This document shows positions 44,747 to 57,000 of a stretch of 64,000 nt of DNA, piece after piece. Numbering within the stretch: position 1 is the first letter of the stretch; the number at the start of each line of letters is the position of its first letter. The notes below the pieces were generated by a model that saw only the letters and a program-made list of their open reading frames with translations, was not told the DNA's origin and searched no databases. Both the position numbers and the translations under genes were made by a program. Location of the stretch: NCBI GenBank assembly GCA_015501595.1, contig JADNRX010000023.1, forward strand, positions 248,001-312,000. Direction: 5' to 3'. The DNA is from Hymenopellis radicata (Eukaryota; Basidiomycota; Agaricomycetes; Agaricales; Physalacriaceae).

Positions 44747-47700
44747 ATGCATTACCCCACTCGTCCAGTGGACAAGGACAGGGCAGAACAGGAGCTCGTG
44801 GTCAATATAAAAAAGGCGACGAGTCCAGAGGAGACTGCACCCAAACAAAAACATGTCCGAAGTAAGATGACCCCTTCATCGTTAAACTGCATCGTCTCAC
44901 CACAAGTCCGGCAGAATGCATCGTCTTCACTTGGGATTACCACACATCTATCTCATTCTGGTCGGGTCTGCGGGTGCAACCCATCCTCGCTGATGAAGTC
45001 CAGACATTTAAGGCTCTCATCACCGTCCACAAGGTCATCCAAGAGGGTCACCCAAACGTACGTCGCCACCTCTTTCCTACCAATATATGACGAACGCGCG
45101 TGCTGTAGACAATCAAAGAGGCCCACAGTCAGGCGTCTTGGCTGGAGACCTTCTCTCGTACTGTGGGCGGCGATGGCCAACGAGGCAAGCCCGCGCCTCA
45201 TTCATTCTCGATGACTGTTCATGACGATTTCCGCAGGCTACGCCCCGCTGATTAGAACTTACGTTACCTTCATCCTGGCCAAGCTGCGCTTTCACCGCAT
45301 TCGGCCAGAATTCAACGGGTTGTTTGAGTACGAGGAATATGTCACGCTCAAGGGCATCGATGATCCCAATGAAGGGTAAGCCCCAATGCCTAACATCTGA
45401 ACGCGAAATGATCTCGTACTCTAGTTATGAGACGATATCCGACTTGATGTCTCTTCAGGACCAAATCGATTCTTTCCAGAAGATGATCTTCTCTCATTTC
45501 CGTCATTCAACTAACAACGAGTGTCGTATTTCTGCGCTGGTCCCCCTTGTGAAGGAGAGTTGGGGTATTTACCGCTTCATCACAAGCATGCTGCGCGCAA
45601 TGTACCGAAGTGCGTCTTGCCTACGAAGATACAGGACTGGAGCGTTAACTTTTCTCAGGAACGAATGACACCGATGCCCTGGAGCCTTTGAAGGAGCGCT
45701 TCCACTCACAGCACTACAACTTGCGCAAGTTCTACTACGAGTGCTCCAACCTCAAGTATCTGACCGGTCTCATCAACGTTCCCAAATTGAACGCCGTTCG
45801 TTCTTCATCGTTTCTTCCCTTGGTCGTTTTCTGACTTCCATTGAAATTAGGAACCTCCCAATCTTTTGGATCATGGAGATGCACCTGATCTTCCAGCGCG
45901 TCCCAAGACTGTCTCAAGCCCACCTCCTGCTGCACCTTCTCCTTCAGACGTTAATGAGCAAGCCCGTCTTCTCAAGCAGTATGAAGAGCAGCAGGCTGCA
46001 CTCAAAGCCGCTCGAGATGCTGAAGAGCGTGCGCGTCAAGAAGCCGAGCGACAACAGCAAATGGAGTTTGAAAGGCGACAACGAGAACAGGAAGAGGCGC
46101 AGCGCTTAGCTCAGGAACAGCTCATGCTCCAACAGCAGCAGATGTATAACAACCAGGCTATGCAACAGGCGGGCGAGCTTGAAAGAGAGCTGCTTGCCAT
46201 GCGTGGACAATACGAGCGGGACCAGATCTTCCTGGAACAATACGATCGCGTACGTTGTAACACCTGGTCTCGTTGGAATCTATCTTCACACATCCTTCGT
46301 AGCGAGTTAAAGCTTTGGAGGCTGAACTTGCTGGTGTTACAGCCAATGTCAACTCACAAATGGCCTCTAAAGATCTTTTGATCCAGCAGCTCCAGGATCA
46401 AGTTACCCTTTGGCGCAACAAATATGAGGCTCTAGCAAAACTCTATAGCCAGCTCCGTACCGAGCATCTGGACATGTTGTCTAAATTCAAGAATTACCAG
46501 CTCAAGGCGAACTCTGCTCAGGAAGCCATTGATCGTATGGAACGGATGGAACGTGATCTCAAGGCGAAGAACTTGGAGTTGGCGGACATGCTGAGGGAAC
46601 GGGACCGAGCCCGCTTCGACGTGGACCGGCAGAAGTCCTCGCACAAAGACGAGATTGATCGTTTACGGCGCGAACTCAATTTTGCGAATGAACGGGCTGA
46701 AGACGCGTCGCGGTCGAAGAATTCCGAAGTTTCCACTGTTCTAACGAAGTATAACCGGCAAATCTCCGAATTGGAAGATTCCTTGCGGGTAAGTTAATCT
46801 AACAGAGTGGTCTTCGATTGTTGACGTTGTTGTAGTCCAAGCAACTTCAGATCGACGAGCTACTGTCTAAGCTTCATGGAGCTTCCGATGATCTGGACAG
46901 GCTGAGGGAGGAGAAGGACCAGGAGATCATGTTTATGCAGGAAGGCATGGACAAAACTCTCGAAGAGTTGGCTGAGGCACAAGCGGTCCGTTTGGTCTTT
47001 ATTAATGCTCCAAATCTAATTTCTCCTTTAGAACCAAGGCATTGTTGACGAGACGACGAATGCTCAGATCGATACGCTCATCTTGGACAACCGCAAGAAG
47101 CTCAATGAAATCATTGGTAGGTGTTACAATCGCGCGCACGTTACCCTTCGTTGAACGCGTCATCAGATTCCATTCTGCAGGCATGCATGCAGAAGGTCGA
47201 CGAATCCATCTATGAACTGGAGTCTATCACTCAGGCTGGCAACCTTAATTCTACACCGGAATACACGCTGTCCATGGTCGAGAAGGCCATGAATAATGCC
47301 ACCGACTTCGCCACCATCTACAGCTTATACTTGGGCGGTGAGCGTGGAGGCGATCATGTCGAGGTTATCAAGAGCGCCAACGAGTTTGCACAATCGCTAT
47401 CCGAGGTCCTGATAAACGCCAAAGGCATTACCCGCCTGGCCAGCGATGACGACGCTTCCGACAAGCTTGTGAACGTTGCCAAATTGGCGGGAGATAAGGG
47501 CTGCGCTTCTTCCTGAATCTGCAGTCGTACAATTTAGACCTCAAACCTCCCCATCAGCGTAAAGAGATCGTTATGTTGAATAATAGCGAGTCTCGGAGCG
47601 CTTTGACGAAGCTGTCCGAAGTGGTAGACGCGCTCATCCCAAGGGTGCGAAGTTGTCTAAATCCAACGGAGATATTGGAGACCTTGTGGAGCAGGAGATG

Positions 47701-48393
47701 TTGGGCGCGGCGAGGGCAATTGAACTCGCTACACAGCGTTTACAGGAGCTCATGTCCCGACCGCGCGATTCCTCTAGATTCAGCGCCGTCGATCTCTCGG
47801 TTCACGACGCTATTCTTTCCTCCGCCATGGCGATTACGAAAGCCATTGCTGGTCTCATCAAAGCGGCCACAGAATCTCAGCAAGAAATTGTCGCGCAAGG
47901 AAAGGGATCCAGTACGACGCAACAGTTTTACAAACGCAACAACAGGTGGACAGAGGGTCTCATATCAGCCGCCAAATCTGTTGCGTTCGCTACGAATCTT
48001 CTTATCGAAAGTGCGGATGGCGTCCTTTCAGGGACTCATTCGTTGGAACAACTCATCGTTGCCTCGAACGAAGTGGCGGCTGCAACCGCACAATTGGTCG
48101 CCGCTTCCCGCGTGAAGGCAAACCTGATGTCCAAGACTCAGATGAACCTGGAGGCTGCTGCCAAGGCCGTTACAGAGGCATGCAAAGCGCTGGTTCGGCA
48201 AGTCAAGACGATTTCCGCCAAACAGGTCGAGAGCGAAGACGTCGATTACAAGAACATGGCGGGTCTTGAGTTCAAGAAACGGGAGATGGAGCAACAGGTT
48301 GAGATTCTTAAACTGGAGAAGGATCTTGGTGCGGCCAGACATCGCTTGGGAGCTATGAGGAGGGCTGGATATCATACGGATGAAACGGATTGA
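44747..48393 (+). CDS. SLA2: Endocytic adaptor SLA2/END4 (HIP1R family)
   Basis: SLA2 links clathrin, PI(4,5)P2 membrane and actin at endocytic patches. The first in-frame ATG is 44747 (MHYPTRPVDKDRAEQELVVN). The open frame extends upstream (RNSRQNGPGFDIEEE), so an earlier exon may hold the true start. The ANTH domain follows: IKKATSPEETAPKQKHVR, CIVFTWDYHTSISFWSGLRV, ADEVQTFKALITVHKVIQEG, LIRTYVTFILAKLRFHR. Then come a Pro-rich linker, a Gln/Glu coiled coil from about 45960 to 46990, and the C-terminal I/LWEQ actin-binding module (AAKSVAFATNLLIESADGVL, VASNEVAAATAQLVAASRVK). The intron at 45185-45236 has a GC donor. Frame losses at 47508-47510 (GGG) and 47638-47640 (CCC) each need one base. 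Confidence 0.95.
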
Positions 48394-48672
48394 AATACTC
48401 GCTACTACATTCTTACTTGTACTATTTCTGCTACGGAGACACACTATCTTTCGGACTTCGCTCGAGGCAACTAAAAAATTTACAACCTCAAACACCGAAA
48501 AAGTAAAGTAAAAGTTATGTACACGACGGAATAAAGGGAAGGAATGTCGGCCCAATATGTAGGGCGATATGTTCATGAGATACTAACACAACGTTGAAGA
48601 AAGCAAGTATGACGAGCATGTATAAAAAAGGAATAAAAAATATAAAGATAGAATGTGCAAAAGAGACTATCA

Positions 48673-50972
48673 CTATTGATCGTCATCTAGACTTCGTTCG
48701 CTTTCAAAGGACTCCCGAGCGAGATCCAGGAAGCTGTCTTCCGGTGGTGGTGCTTCGGGCTTTGGCGAATTAGAAGGGCGCCGTTTTCTATCGGCCTCGT
48801 CGTCAATGTCCAGGAATGAAGGTTTCCTCATCATCGAACTGCGACGCATGGCAGACTCGGTAGATGGCTTCCTGCGTACTTTGGTACGTGGTGGTGGAGA
48901 TAGTGGTATTATTCCAGTCTCCGCGTTCGGTGTAGGAGGTTGGCGCCGGCGAGGGGGGCGGGTAGACTGTGTAAGGAGGAGGATGTGGGAGGCGGAGAGA
49001 AGAAAGAGTTAGAGGTGATAGAGGTCAATGTAGTTTGTGAGTTGGATAGTGAACGGTATGGAGAAGTAGGGGACAGAGAAGAACTGGAAGTGAAGGGAGC
49101 TGCTAATCCTTCGCCCACGGAAAAATCAGAGGATGAAGATACAACAGACAAACCACGTTGCCGCGACTTCCTCGACGAGAGCGCGCTCTCGACACTGGCT
49201 TCGACTCTGAGTATCTCGGCGGGTGACATGATATGTTGAGGCACGTATTCCTGTGTCATAGGCGGAGGACTGCTCGGCACAGGTCCACTCTCGTCCCAAA
49301 ACGAGGCGGAAGGGGAAAAGGCCTTTGACAGAGAGCCGATGCCACCGCGTTCAGATTCAGGCGGGAGACTGAAAACTGAACGGTTATCCTCTTCAGAGTG
49401 CTGAATACTTGAAGCGGTAGTCGGCCTACCAAAGCTGGACCCAGAGAACAAACGCTTGCGCTGCGGTATCCCACTGCTTGAGCTCCCACGCTTGTCTGGC
49501 TTTTCTGGCTTCTCGATGGAGTCGACAGGAGTACCGATTGAATTGGTATGCCGGAGAGGAAGCGGTATAGGAGGTATGGGTATGCGCGGATGATGGAATG
49601 ATCGTTGCTTTCGAGGTGTTTTCTCCAGGGTTTCCGACACAGAAAGCGGAAGAGAGGACCCACTCGGAGAGCCCCTCTTTGAAAGCGACTGGTGAGAGAT
49701 GGACTTTTTGAGCGTCCGACTCGGTCGGGGAGAAGAGAGGTTGATAGTGCCTGCATCATGATCTCTCTCCGAGTGAGAGGGAGGTATATCACGGAAAGAA
49801 GGACGCTCCTCCCGTACAATGTAATGCTGATTGGGCATGTACTCATCACGAGAGAGGACGGACGATGCATATGATGGTGAACCACGACAAGGATCCGGAA
49901 GTGCAGAATCGTCGACGAGTGGAATATTGACAGATGGAGGTGTGGGCAACTGATGTGTTGGGGGCGCACTAGGCGGTAGTCCCATGCGCTGTATTGAGGC
50001 CTGGCGTACTATGACTCTGGGGGAAGTCTTATCGGTTGCCTTGACCTCGTTGAAAAGATTGGGCATCTGAATACCCCCGCTCTCCGTAAGGCCTCTAGCA
50101 CGAAGGAAAGGCCTGGCCACCTGGGAGGTATCAGGTTGACTAAAACGGTTCTTGTCTGCCAGCGCATTATGACCATGTTTGCCATTAGAGTGGGCCAAAC
50201 TCTCCCATGCAGCGTCTCTCCGGTCGTCGATGGAGACCGCCGACCCATTCCGACGAAGGTCACCAGTTGATTTCCTGTCAGTAGATATTAATGGCGCTGT
50301 AGACGTTACTGTGAGAAAGGAGACGTACTTTCCCGATAACCTCTTTCTCGTAGGCACTTCCGAGGTTGATGCAGCTCGGGAAATAGAGGCCAAGTCGCTG
50401 TGACCCTGGGAGTAAGAGGAGGTGGAGGCGTAAGAGCCACGATTTACGGCCGCGTCTGTACGTTTTGAGTATTCCACCATGGACGAGTTGGAGTATACAG
50501 AGAGCCGGCCAGGGTCTACTGGCGAATGAGGCACCGATATACCGTTCGCAGCGAATGGGTCGGCATCGGAAAGAGTCAAGAGCGACTGGTGGCGCATGTC
50601 TCTTGGGCCGTCAACGGGTGTACGAGGACCTGGTGACTCTGCCTGGGACCGCGTCGAGGAGACCGATTTAGACGCAGGGCGGTTAGTGTACCCGCGGCGG
50701 TCTTCGGAAACAACGGTGGAGACCACTGTGCGAGTAGGCATGGGTGGCGGGTCTTGGATAGCAAGGGAGGGATGTTTCTTGGATTTGAAGCCCATGGCAG
50801 AGGCTAGGGTGTTGAATTTGCCATTGGAGGATTTTACGGAGGAGCGAGAGGACTTTTCGGGCATGTATGGGGGTGGCATGTCCTGGGACTGGTCGGGATA
50901 CTTTGCAGGCTTTGACGGTGACCACCAATTGCGCGACGACTGCTCATGGCGCGACGAGAGCGCCGAGGACAT
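48673..50972 (-). CDS. Long Ser/Pro-rich protein, unrecognised
   Basis: The ATG at 50972 starts MSSALSSRHEQSSRNWWSPS and a nearly intronless frame of about 765 residues. It is dominated by Ser, Pro, Arg and Thr, with many SP and RxxS sites (MPPPYMPEKSSRSSVKSSNG, FNTLASAMGFKSKKHPSLAI, VSSTRSQAESPGPRTPVDGP). There is no membrane segment. After the G run 48953-48958 (C in the coding strand) the frame stops at 48909. One more C gives PAPPRRRQPPTPNAETGIIP and a conserved-looking end: MRRSSMMRKPSFLDIDDEAD, then PPEDSFLDLARESFESERSL to the stop at 48673. It is probably a disordered, kinase-regulated protein, perhaps cell-cortex or signalling related; no specific function is claimed. Confidence 0.7.
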
Positions 50973-51477
50973 GAAGCACGGAAAAAAAGACAGAAAAGTT
51001 GGGGAAAGGCAAGGAGCGGGTGTACAGCGGTTATGTTACAATGCTGGCCTGGCAGAGAGGCACAACAGAGCAAACAGCAATCAGCGCATGAGTCGTCGTC
51101 GTCGTCGCAGCGAGTTGTTGACTGGATGGTGTCGTTCTGGGCGAAAGGTTTGATCTTGTTTGATGCTAAATCAAATTTGGTCGCCATACATTTCCACGAA
51201 TTTCCACAATCTCTGTTACGGCAAGTTGTGCGCACCGGCCGCCGATTCTAATCACGCATGAAGCGGAACCAAAGATTCAGATACTCCTTTCCGTCGTTAT
51301 ACCAGCATATTATTCCTCTCAACGACAATTCAAAGAGAACCATGCGGTGTACAAACAGGAAGTTCAAGGGACATGATGGCCAGGAAGAATTACAACGTCA
51401 CCTTCTCACTAAACCGTAACGGCGTGCGGAATATGGTCCCATCAATTAAATGCTATAATGTATCCATCAAAACTCCA
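50973..51477. other. Intergenic, no gene seen
   Basis: Upstream flank of the Ser/Pro-rich gene and 3' flank of the next minus-strand gene. It includes a short gtc repeat near 51092-51108. Confidence 0.55.
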
Positions 51478-52441
51478 TTAAAAGAGTTCCTGTAGTCGCA
51501 CTCGGCTATCAGCATCAACCAAGCTCTGCCCAAACATCCTCTTCATCGCGGTTCTGTACTGCTTCCGCTGCTCGCGGCATCGCAGACATGGGAGCGCGTC
51601 CCTCAGGTCGCGGTCTGTTGCCGAGTCAAAGATAATTGGATTTCGTATGAGCGGGCGCCCAAGTTCTGGATCATCATCGTCATCGCTTTCCATACCAATG
51701 TCGAGACTGTATCCTGCGCGTCGAGCTGCGTTGATGTCAATCGGTTTTGGTCGTGAGAAGATGGACTGTCCGGATCTGAATAGTGCCACACTTGAGGAAC
51801 GGAACAAGGCAGGATAAATGCACGCACTGTCGCATGACGGCAGCCAGCCTGCTGAATTGCAGCACGTTGCGAGCAACAAGGAGTAAAGTGTCGAGAATTT
51901 CTTCTTCTTTACTTGTCGAACCACATTTCGCAAACGCCAACACAAGCAGCGTCAGGGCGCAAAATATCGTGAGAATAAGGTCAACCACATTGAAAGGCGA
52001 TTTCCAGAATTGCTACCGTGGAGCCTCGTTAGGTCTTGCAAGGCTGACGAACAGATATATCGAGCTCACTTTCCCAAATGCTACGAATCGGATGCCAACC
52101 TCCAATATCATTGACGCATTTATAATAATCTCCAGGATATAGAATGCCAGACCTGGACAGCCGTCTGTGAGACTCAGAATTATTGTCGTGACAGACAGTG
52201 CTGCCATTCCGAGATATAGAAAGATATAAATTCGCGAGTGGACGAAGCGGTTGGCCAAGCCTCTAGTTATTTCTTTCCGCGTCAATGCATAGATAGAACG
52301 AGTTGGCCTGGGCAGAATGAGAATGGGAGAGCAGTCAGTTTAGCAGACCTACTCTGGCTGTGGAGGTGCATCGAAAGCCGCCGCATCTCGATTAAGTGGG
52401 TCGGATTCGCTGTAGTCTAGGTCCTCTTCTGGTGGTGGCAT
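51478..52441 (-). CDS. Small ion-channel-like (voltage-sensor-like) membrane protein
   Basis: Four exons join in phase: MPPPEEDLDYSESDPLNRDA (ATG 52441), PTRSIYALTRKEITRGLANR to VGIRFVAFGK, QFWKSPFNVVDLILTIFCAL to SRLAAVMRQ, and SGQSIFSRPKPIDINAARRA to the stop. There are about four hydrophobic helices (IYIFLYLGMAALSVTTIILS, AFYILEIIINASMILEVGI, VVDLILTIFCALTLLVLAF, TLLLVARNVLQFSRLAAVM). The order resembles S1-S4 of an ion-transport voltage sensor: the SPFNVVDL turn before S3 and Arg-bearing S4 are typical. There is no pore segment. It may therefore be a stand-alone sensor or Hv1-like protein of fungal vacuole or plasma membrane. The structural analogy is visible; the function is inferred. 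The cytosolic tail has an acidic run (ESDDDDDPE). Confidence 0.7.
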
Positions 52442-52582
52442 GGTCGTGAAAGGCGACAGCAGCCGCCGGCCCGGCACGGGGTTGTGAGGAAATTGACAAT
52501 CACGCGCAAACAAGGTTGTCCTTTGGAACTGACCTCCATCCCAATAACTCTCTATCCCTCTTACCCGTAATACTCAGTCAAG

Positions 52583-53957
52583 ATGGGTGGTGGAGACTTG
52601 AACATGAAGAAGTCTTGGCATCCGCTCCTGTTGAAAAATCAGGAGCGGGTGTGGCTCGAGGAAAAGAAAGCGGTATGTTCTCCTGGTGACTTTGAATGAA
52701 TCATGCATTGATACCCTCTCTCTAGCTCGAAGAAAAGAAGAAACTCGACCAGCTTCGCAAGGAGAAGGAAGAGGAGCGTCAACTGCAAGAACTGCAGCGA
52801 CTACAAGAACAGCAAACGGGCAAGAAACGAGCAGAGAAACTAGAATGGATGTATACGACGCCGGCAACAGGGTCCAGTCAAAATTCAAACGATCTAGAGG
52901 ACTATCTCCTTGGGAAGAAGAGAGTGGACAAGATGTTGACGGCTGATGAGCATGCCAAGGTTCGTTTCATTCTTACACCCCACCATATCAACGTACTTAC
53001 AGTTCTCTTCCAGGTTGGTGCGTCGCACAAGAACTTCATCGCAGTGCAGAACGCCAATAGTGCTCGTGACATTGCTGCCAAAATTCGCGATGACCCACTC
53101 CTTGCGATTAAACAACAAGAGCAGGCTGCGTATGAGGCACTTATGTCGAACCCTTTGCGACTGAGGGAGATGCAGGAGCGGAATGGCATAAAGCCCAAGA
53201 AGGACAAGAAAGAGCGGAAGCGCGAGAAGGAGGAAAGGAAACGCTTAAAGGCGGAACTCAAACATAGACGGGACCATGACTCTCGCTCACGCAGCCCTGT
53301 TGACCGCCGTAGCAGGTCTTATTCCCCTCCGCCTCGCTCCCGATACGAGCGCCGTTCGCGCAGCCCGTTCGACCGACGACCTTCACCCTTACTATCTCGC
53401 TTTGACCGTAGCAGCAGTGAAGAGGATTACCAATCTCGGCGACGACGCCGTTCAACATCACCGCGCCGCTACAGAGAGGATCGCAGTTTAACGCCGCCTC
53501 CTCGAAACCGACGAGATAATCGCAGCTTCTCTCCCCCGCCCAAGCCGCGTGATTCTTCTCCTCCACGTCGCAGGGAACCGTCTCCTGGCGAGTATCGAAA
53601 GCGTGAGCGTAGTCCTAGTCGGGGACGCCACGACCGACATGTTCCTCCAAAGAGACAGCGAACTAGTCCGCCACCCCCTCCGCATACCACTGCCAGTCGA
53701 GCTGAGGAAGACAGAGCAGCGCGTCTAGCTGCCATGTCAGCTGATGCATCCGCCATGAGCAGCGAGCGAAAGGATCGTTTGGCCCAGCTTCTAGAGAAGG
53801 AGAAGTCGGAGCTCGCTGCAGAGGAATTGGCGAGGTCAAAGTCGAAAGGGATGGGGGTTTCCTCAGCCATGAATCCAAGAAAGTGTTTGGCGGAACCGGT
53901 GGCCTTGAGGATAGGATCAGACGAGGACGAGGAGGGATGGTTGTTGATGCCGATTAG
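52583..53957 (+). CDS. CWC25: Pre-mRNA splicing factor CWC25
   Basis: CWC25 binds the catalytically activated spliceosome and promotes the first transesterification step. The ATG at 52583 opens the Cir_N-type N-terminus ([36 protein letters not shown]). It continues [49 protein letters not shown] and [21 protein letters not shown] long RS-like region of Arg-Ser and Ser-Pro repeats follows (about 53277-53670), fit for nuclear speckles. At the G run 53853-53857 one missing G turns the conserved tail out of frame; with it the protein ends [16 protein letters not shown] to GGMVVDAD at 53957. The uncorrected frame runs to 53982. Two introns (about 52675 and 52960) are in phase. Confidence 0.93.
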
Positions 53958-54236
53958 ATATGTATGGAGGCGATATCTCTGACTGTGGCCGTGGTGCTCA
54001 GTGCTTCCCTCGACGCTTGTTGCAATGAACATTATGTATGGTTGTTTTTTCCTGGAAACCGAGAATATACAATACAACTATTTCAACTATGTGCAACCAA
54101 AGGAAAACTAGAACTATGCTAAACTATGTTGAATCGTATCTTACAAGAAAGTAACTTTGAGATAGATTTGAGAAGATCACTTGGGTAGGTCGTGTATGTC
54201 AATCGAAAGATAGGTATAGGTGATATTGGGAATGGT

Positions 54237-54807
54237 CTAGTTGAGGCAACGAAGCTTTTGGCGGATGGCAAGGGCGATGGTCTGAGCGAAAAAATGAGCG
54301 GACTCGCACAGGATACAACAGGAAAGCATGCTCACGACGACGAGGGCAGACAGGCGCCGAACACGCTTGTTGGCAGGGGGCTTTTCAACAGCGTACTGGG
54401 CCTGTACAGCCGCCTCGATAGTGACTTCAGCGCGTGGTGGCCGAGGCTGTAAAGCAGGTCGACAACAGTCAATTGAGCGAGCGCGGAACGCATATACGCA
54501 CCACTCACCATAACCAACGAGAAGTAAAAGGTGTCATCCCATGTTACTGCTTGGCCGGGGTCTACGCTTTGCTAGAGACGCTGGCTGAGTCGTTGTGTCC
54601 CGACTAGTGTATGAGCCGTACCATCAAGGGGTTACGCGACGACGCATATTCGCGATGATATGGGTCGAATCGCAGGTCGCGATGGAATACGAACGAGGGC
54701 CGAAAGACTCGTCGATAGCTGGCCGCCGCGTAATCTTGACGGGCAGCCTGTAAGACGAGAGCGTCTAGGGAATGAACGGGGACATCATGTCGGCGACTTG
54801 GAGGCAT
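54237..54807 (-). CDS. Small unrecognised protein with one hydrophobic segment
   Basis: Not recognised. The ATG at 54807 gives a 67-codon frame (MPPSRRHDVPVHSLDALVLQ, then RFDPYHREYASSRNPLM). With introns after NPLM and after YFSLVM, plus one probable missing base near 54560, it continues TWDDTFYFSLVM and PRPPRAEVTIEAAVQAQYAV. It then has a hydrophobic helix (LSALVVVSMLSCCILCESA) and ends RQKLRCLN. Arg/Tyr-rich N-terminal composition with a C-terminal helix would fit a small mitochondrial or ER membrane protein. Support comes only from codon texture and splice signals, so the model is tentative. Confidence 0.4.
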
Positions 54808-57000
54808 GTTAGGGGGGAGAAAACGAATGTGAAGGAGCGATAGTGGAATTCCGGGCTTCTGTGGCTTATATATGGCGCTGTCGATGTGAGAAAACGCAAA
54901 TTCGGGGGGACGAAGCTACATGGAGGCAATCGTTTACCAACTACGCTCGAAGCGTGACGAAAGAGGTGGGAAATTGCCGCCGATTGGATCTGTCTCTCTC
55001 TCCCTCTCTCCCACACTCGGCATCTCAAACCCCAAGGACGGGATAGTATGCTTCATTCCAAAAGCTTGCGGACCCGATGGTACCCCCCATCATTCACTCG
55101 TCTTGAGAATAACGGCGCGTATGAATGTCTCCAGGTACATCGGACTAGCTAGAATGCTCTCCCAGAATGCTGGTCCCGAAGTGTATTGACGAGGATACTG
55201 AGTCTCCCTCGATCTTGGGCGCGTTGACATGCTGCGACCTCCTTCGCTCTAGGTTAATGCTCTCACTCCTCGTCTCCGTTGCGTTGCTATCACTTCTTCC
55301 AACGACCCAAACCAGCATCGGTTCCCGTCCTGGCGTTCGCGATGGTTTACGACATAGTCACGTTACTGTATGGTGACGATGAGTCACGCTCGGGAACCGG
55401 CGATGATGTGTCCAACTCACCTATGTACGTCCACGACGTCCAATAGATGTGTGGAAAAAGGACCTTTGCATTGTGGACCCTAGTTGACCGGACGAGGCAA
55501 CCTTGAAGAAACTCGCAACATCGACGCCATCGACGCAAACTCCTCGAGATATCCAGCCGCAAGCAATACCCTCAAGAAGTCTTCCCCTTGAAGCCGTTTG
55601 CGCAACTTGAAGACTTTCAAGAGAGATTATGACATACATCAAGAATTCCAGATGAACGAATTCTCTGAGTTCAATGTCTCTCCTGCTCAGATCCTGGTGG
55701 CGCATATAATTCCTCAAGATTTTCCTGAAGTCTCTTTGTGAGCCTCAAGACGTCAATACAGTGGGATATGCTACGCACGGGATGCCCTGACCAACTGGAT
55801 GCTCTGCACTCTACGTCTACCCTGGTGGCGCATTTTCGCCATCTTGAGTGAACAGAAATTCTTGCGCAACAAACTCGAGCAATGAGGCTTCAAGAATGTT
55901 TCCTAAACATGCGGTTTCGTGGTCGTGACATCGGGTAAGGCATGCAGAATTTTTGGGGGGAGATAGGGACGGAAGGTTGGGATGCCTCACGTCGGCGTCG
56001 AGAGCCCTGAGCCCGTCCTATCCCTCCAAACTATTGTCCCCGTGGGTCAAGGAATCATGAAGAGCAATATGCCCAAGCTGTGCGCTGACTGGTAACAATG
56101 CCGCCAAGGACCCCGAATCGATTCTCCCCATAAACGCTAACAATGGTTTGCACAAAACACTGTTACCATTTCAGACATGGAATAGTGCTTCGCAGCATCG
56201 TGGACAACAACGAGATCGCTTGTCGAGTGTGGTGGTCGTGGTCAGACAACAAGGAGATCGGCTTGTGCCGTTTCCCAAAGCGTCCCCTCAAATTTACTTC
56301 CGCTCGTTTATCCAATTGAGCTGGGCTCCTCCATCCCTTCACTTCCATTATCTCTCTCTGCCTGTCTCTTCTCGTGCTGGAGAATTTTCCATCATTTAAA
56401 TTCTAAATCTGCCCGCAAGAATCGTTCTCTTATGCACCGAGGACCCTTCAAAAATCCGCGACAGTCATTGTTTGGCTCAGGCCCCTTGGACGAACTGCTA
56501 GGCTGTGGTTTTGACCTAGTCGAACGGTTAGATTTCTCGCTTTTGATTATATTTATGTTGGCACCGCTCAAAGTTATACAGAATGACGCCGTCAATCAAG
56601 ACTACTCAAATCGGGACCCCCTCTTCCTTTCAGGTCATCCCATCCTCCTGGTCCTCGCGCGGTCATCGTCGTCACCTAACTTTCGACTGGCACCATCTAT
56701 TTCACCAGTGGCGTCTTACCTTTCCTTCGCTATTCTACGGACGTCCAATCACACCGCTGCCTTCGACATTGGACAGATGAGCTTGTGTTCGTACAGTCAT
56801 CTCACCGAGAGACTCCAAGACTTTCTGTTATCGATATATACAATCCCTCGTCTCGCAAATTTCATGACCTTCCGCATAGCACCAAAGACTGCAACTGAAT
56901 AGCACAATTTGTTTAATATTCGACAACAAAGCCAGGATAGCATCGGGATTAACGATAGAATATGGTATAGGCGAGCACAACAAAATCTCTCCGTCATCAC
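54808..57000. other. Gene-poor stretch of 2.2 kb
   Basis: A CT-rich run occurs at about 54990-55010. The 12-mer 'ctggtggcgcat' occurs at about 55694 and 55818. Open frames here are short and show no family motif or convincing splice chain. It could hold a non-coding RNA or decayed sequence, but nothing supports either. Confidence 0.5.

Noticed and set aside
44638..44865. Open frame starting at ATG 44638 as the SLA2 start
   Set aside because: It is in another frame from the ANTH domain and stops after 75 codons. The true SLA2 start is either 44747 or an upstream exon.
9330..48393. AP endonuclease and SLA2 in one window, as around the MAT locus of Ascomycota
   Set aside because: The ascomycete neighbour is APN2 (Xth family); this one is Apn1/Nfo type. 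The genes are 34 kb apart and no alpha-box or HMG gene lies between them.
55690..55830. 12-mer ctggtggcgcat occurring twice about 125 nt apart, as a tandem repeat
   Set aside because: Similarity does not extend beyond the 12-mer, so a chance match is likely.
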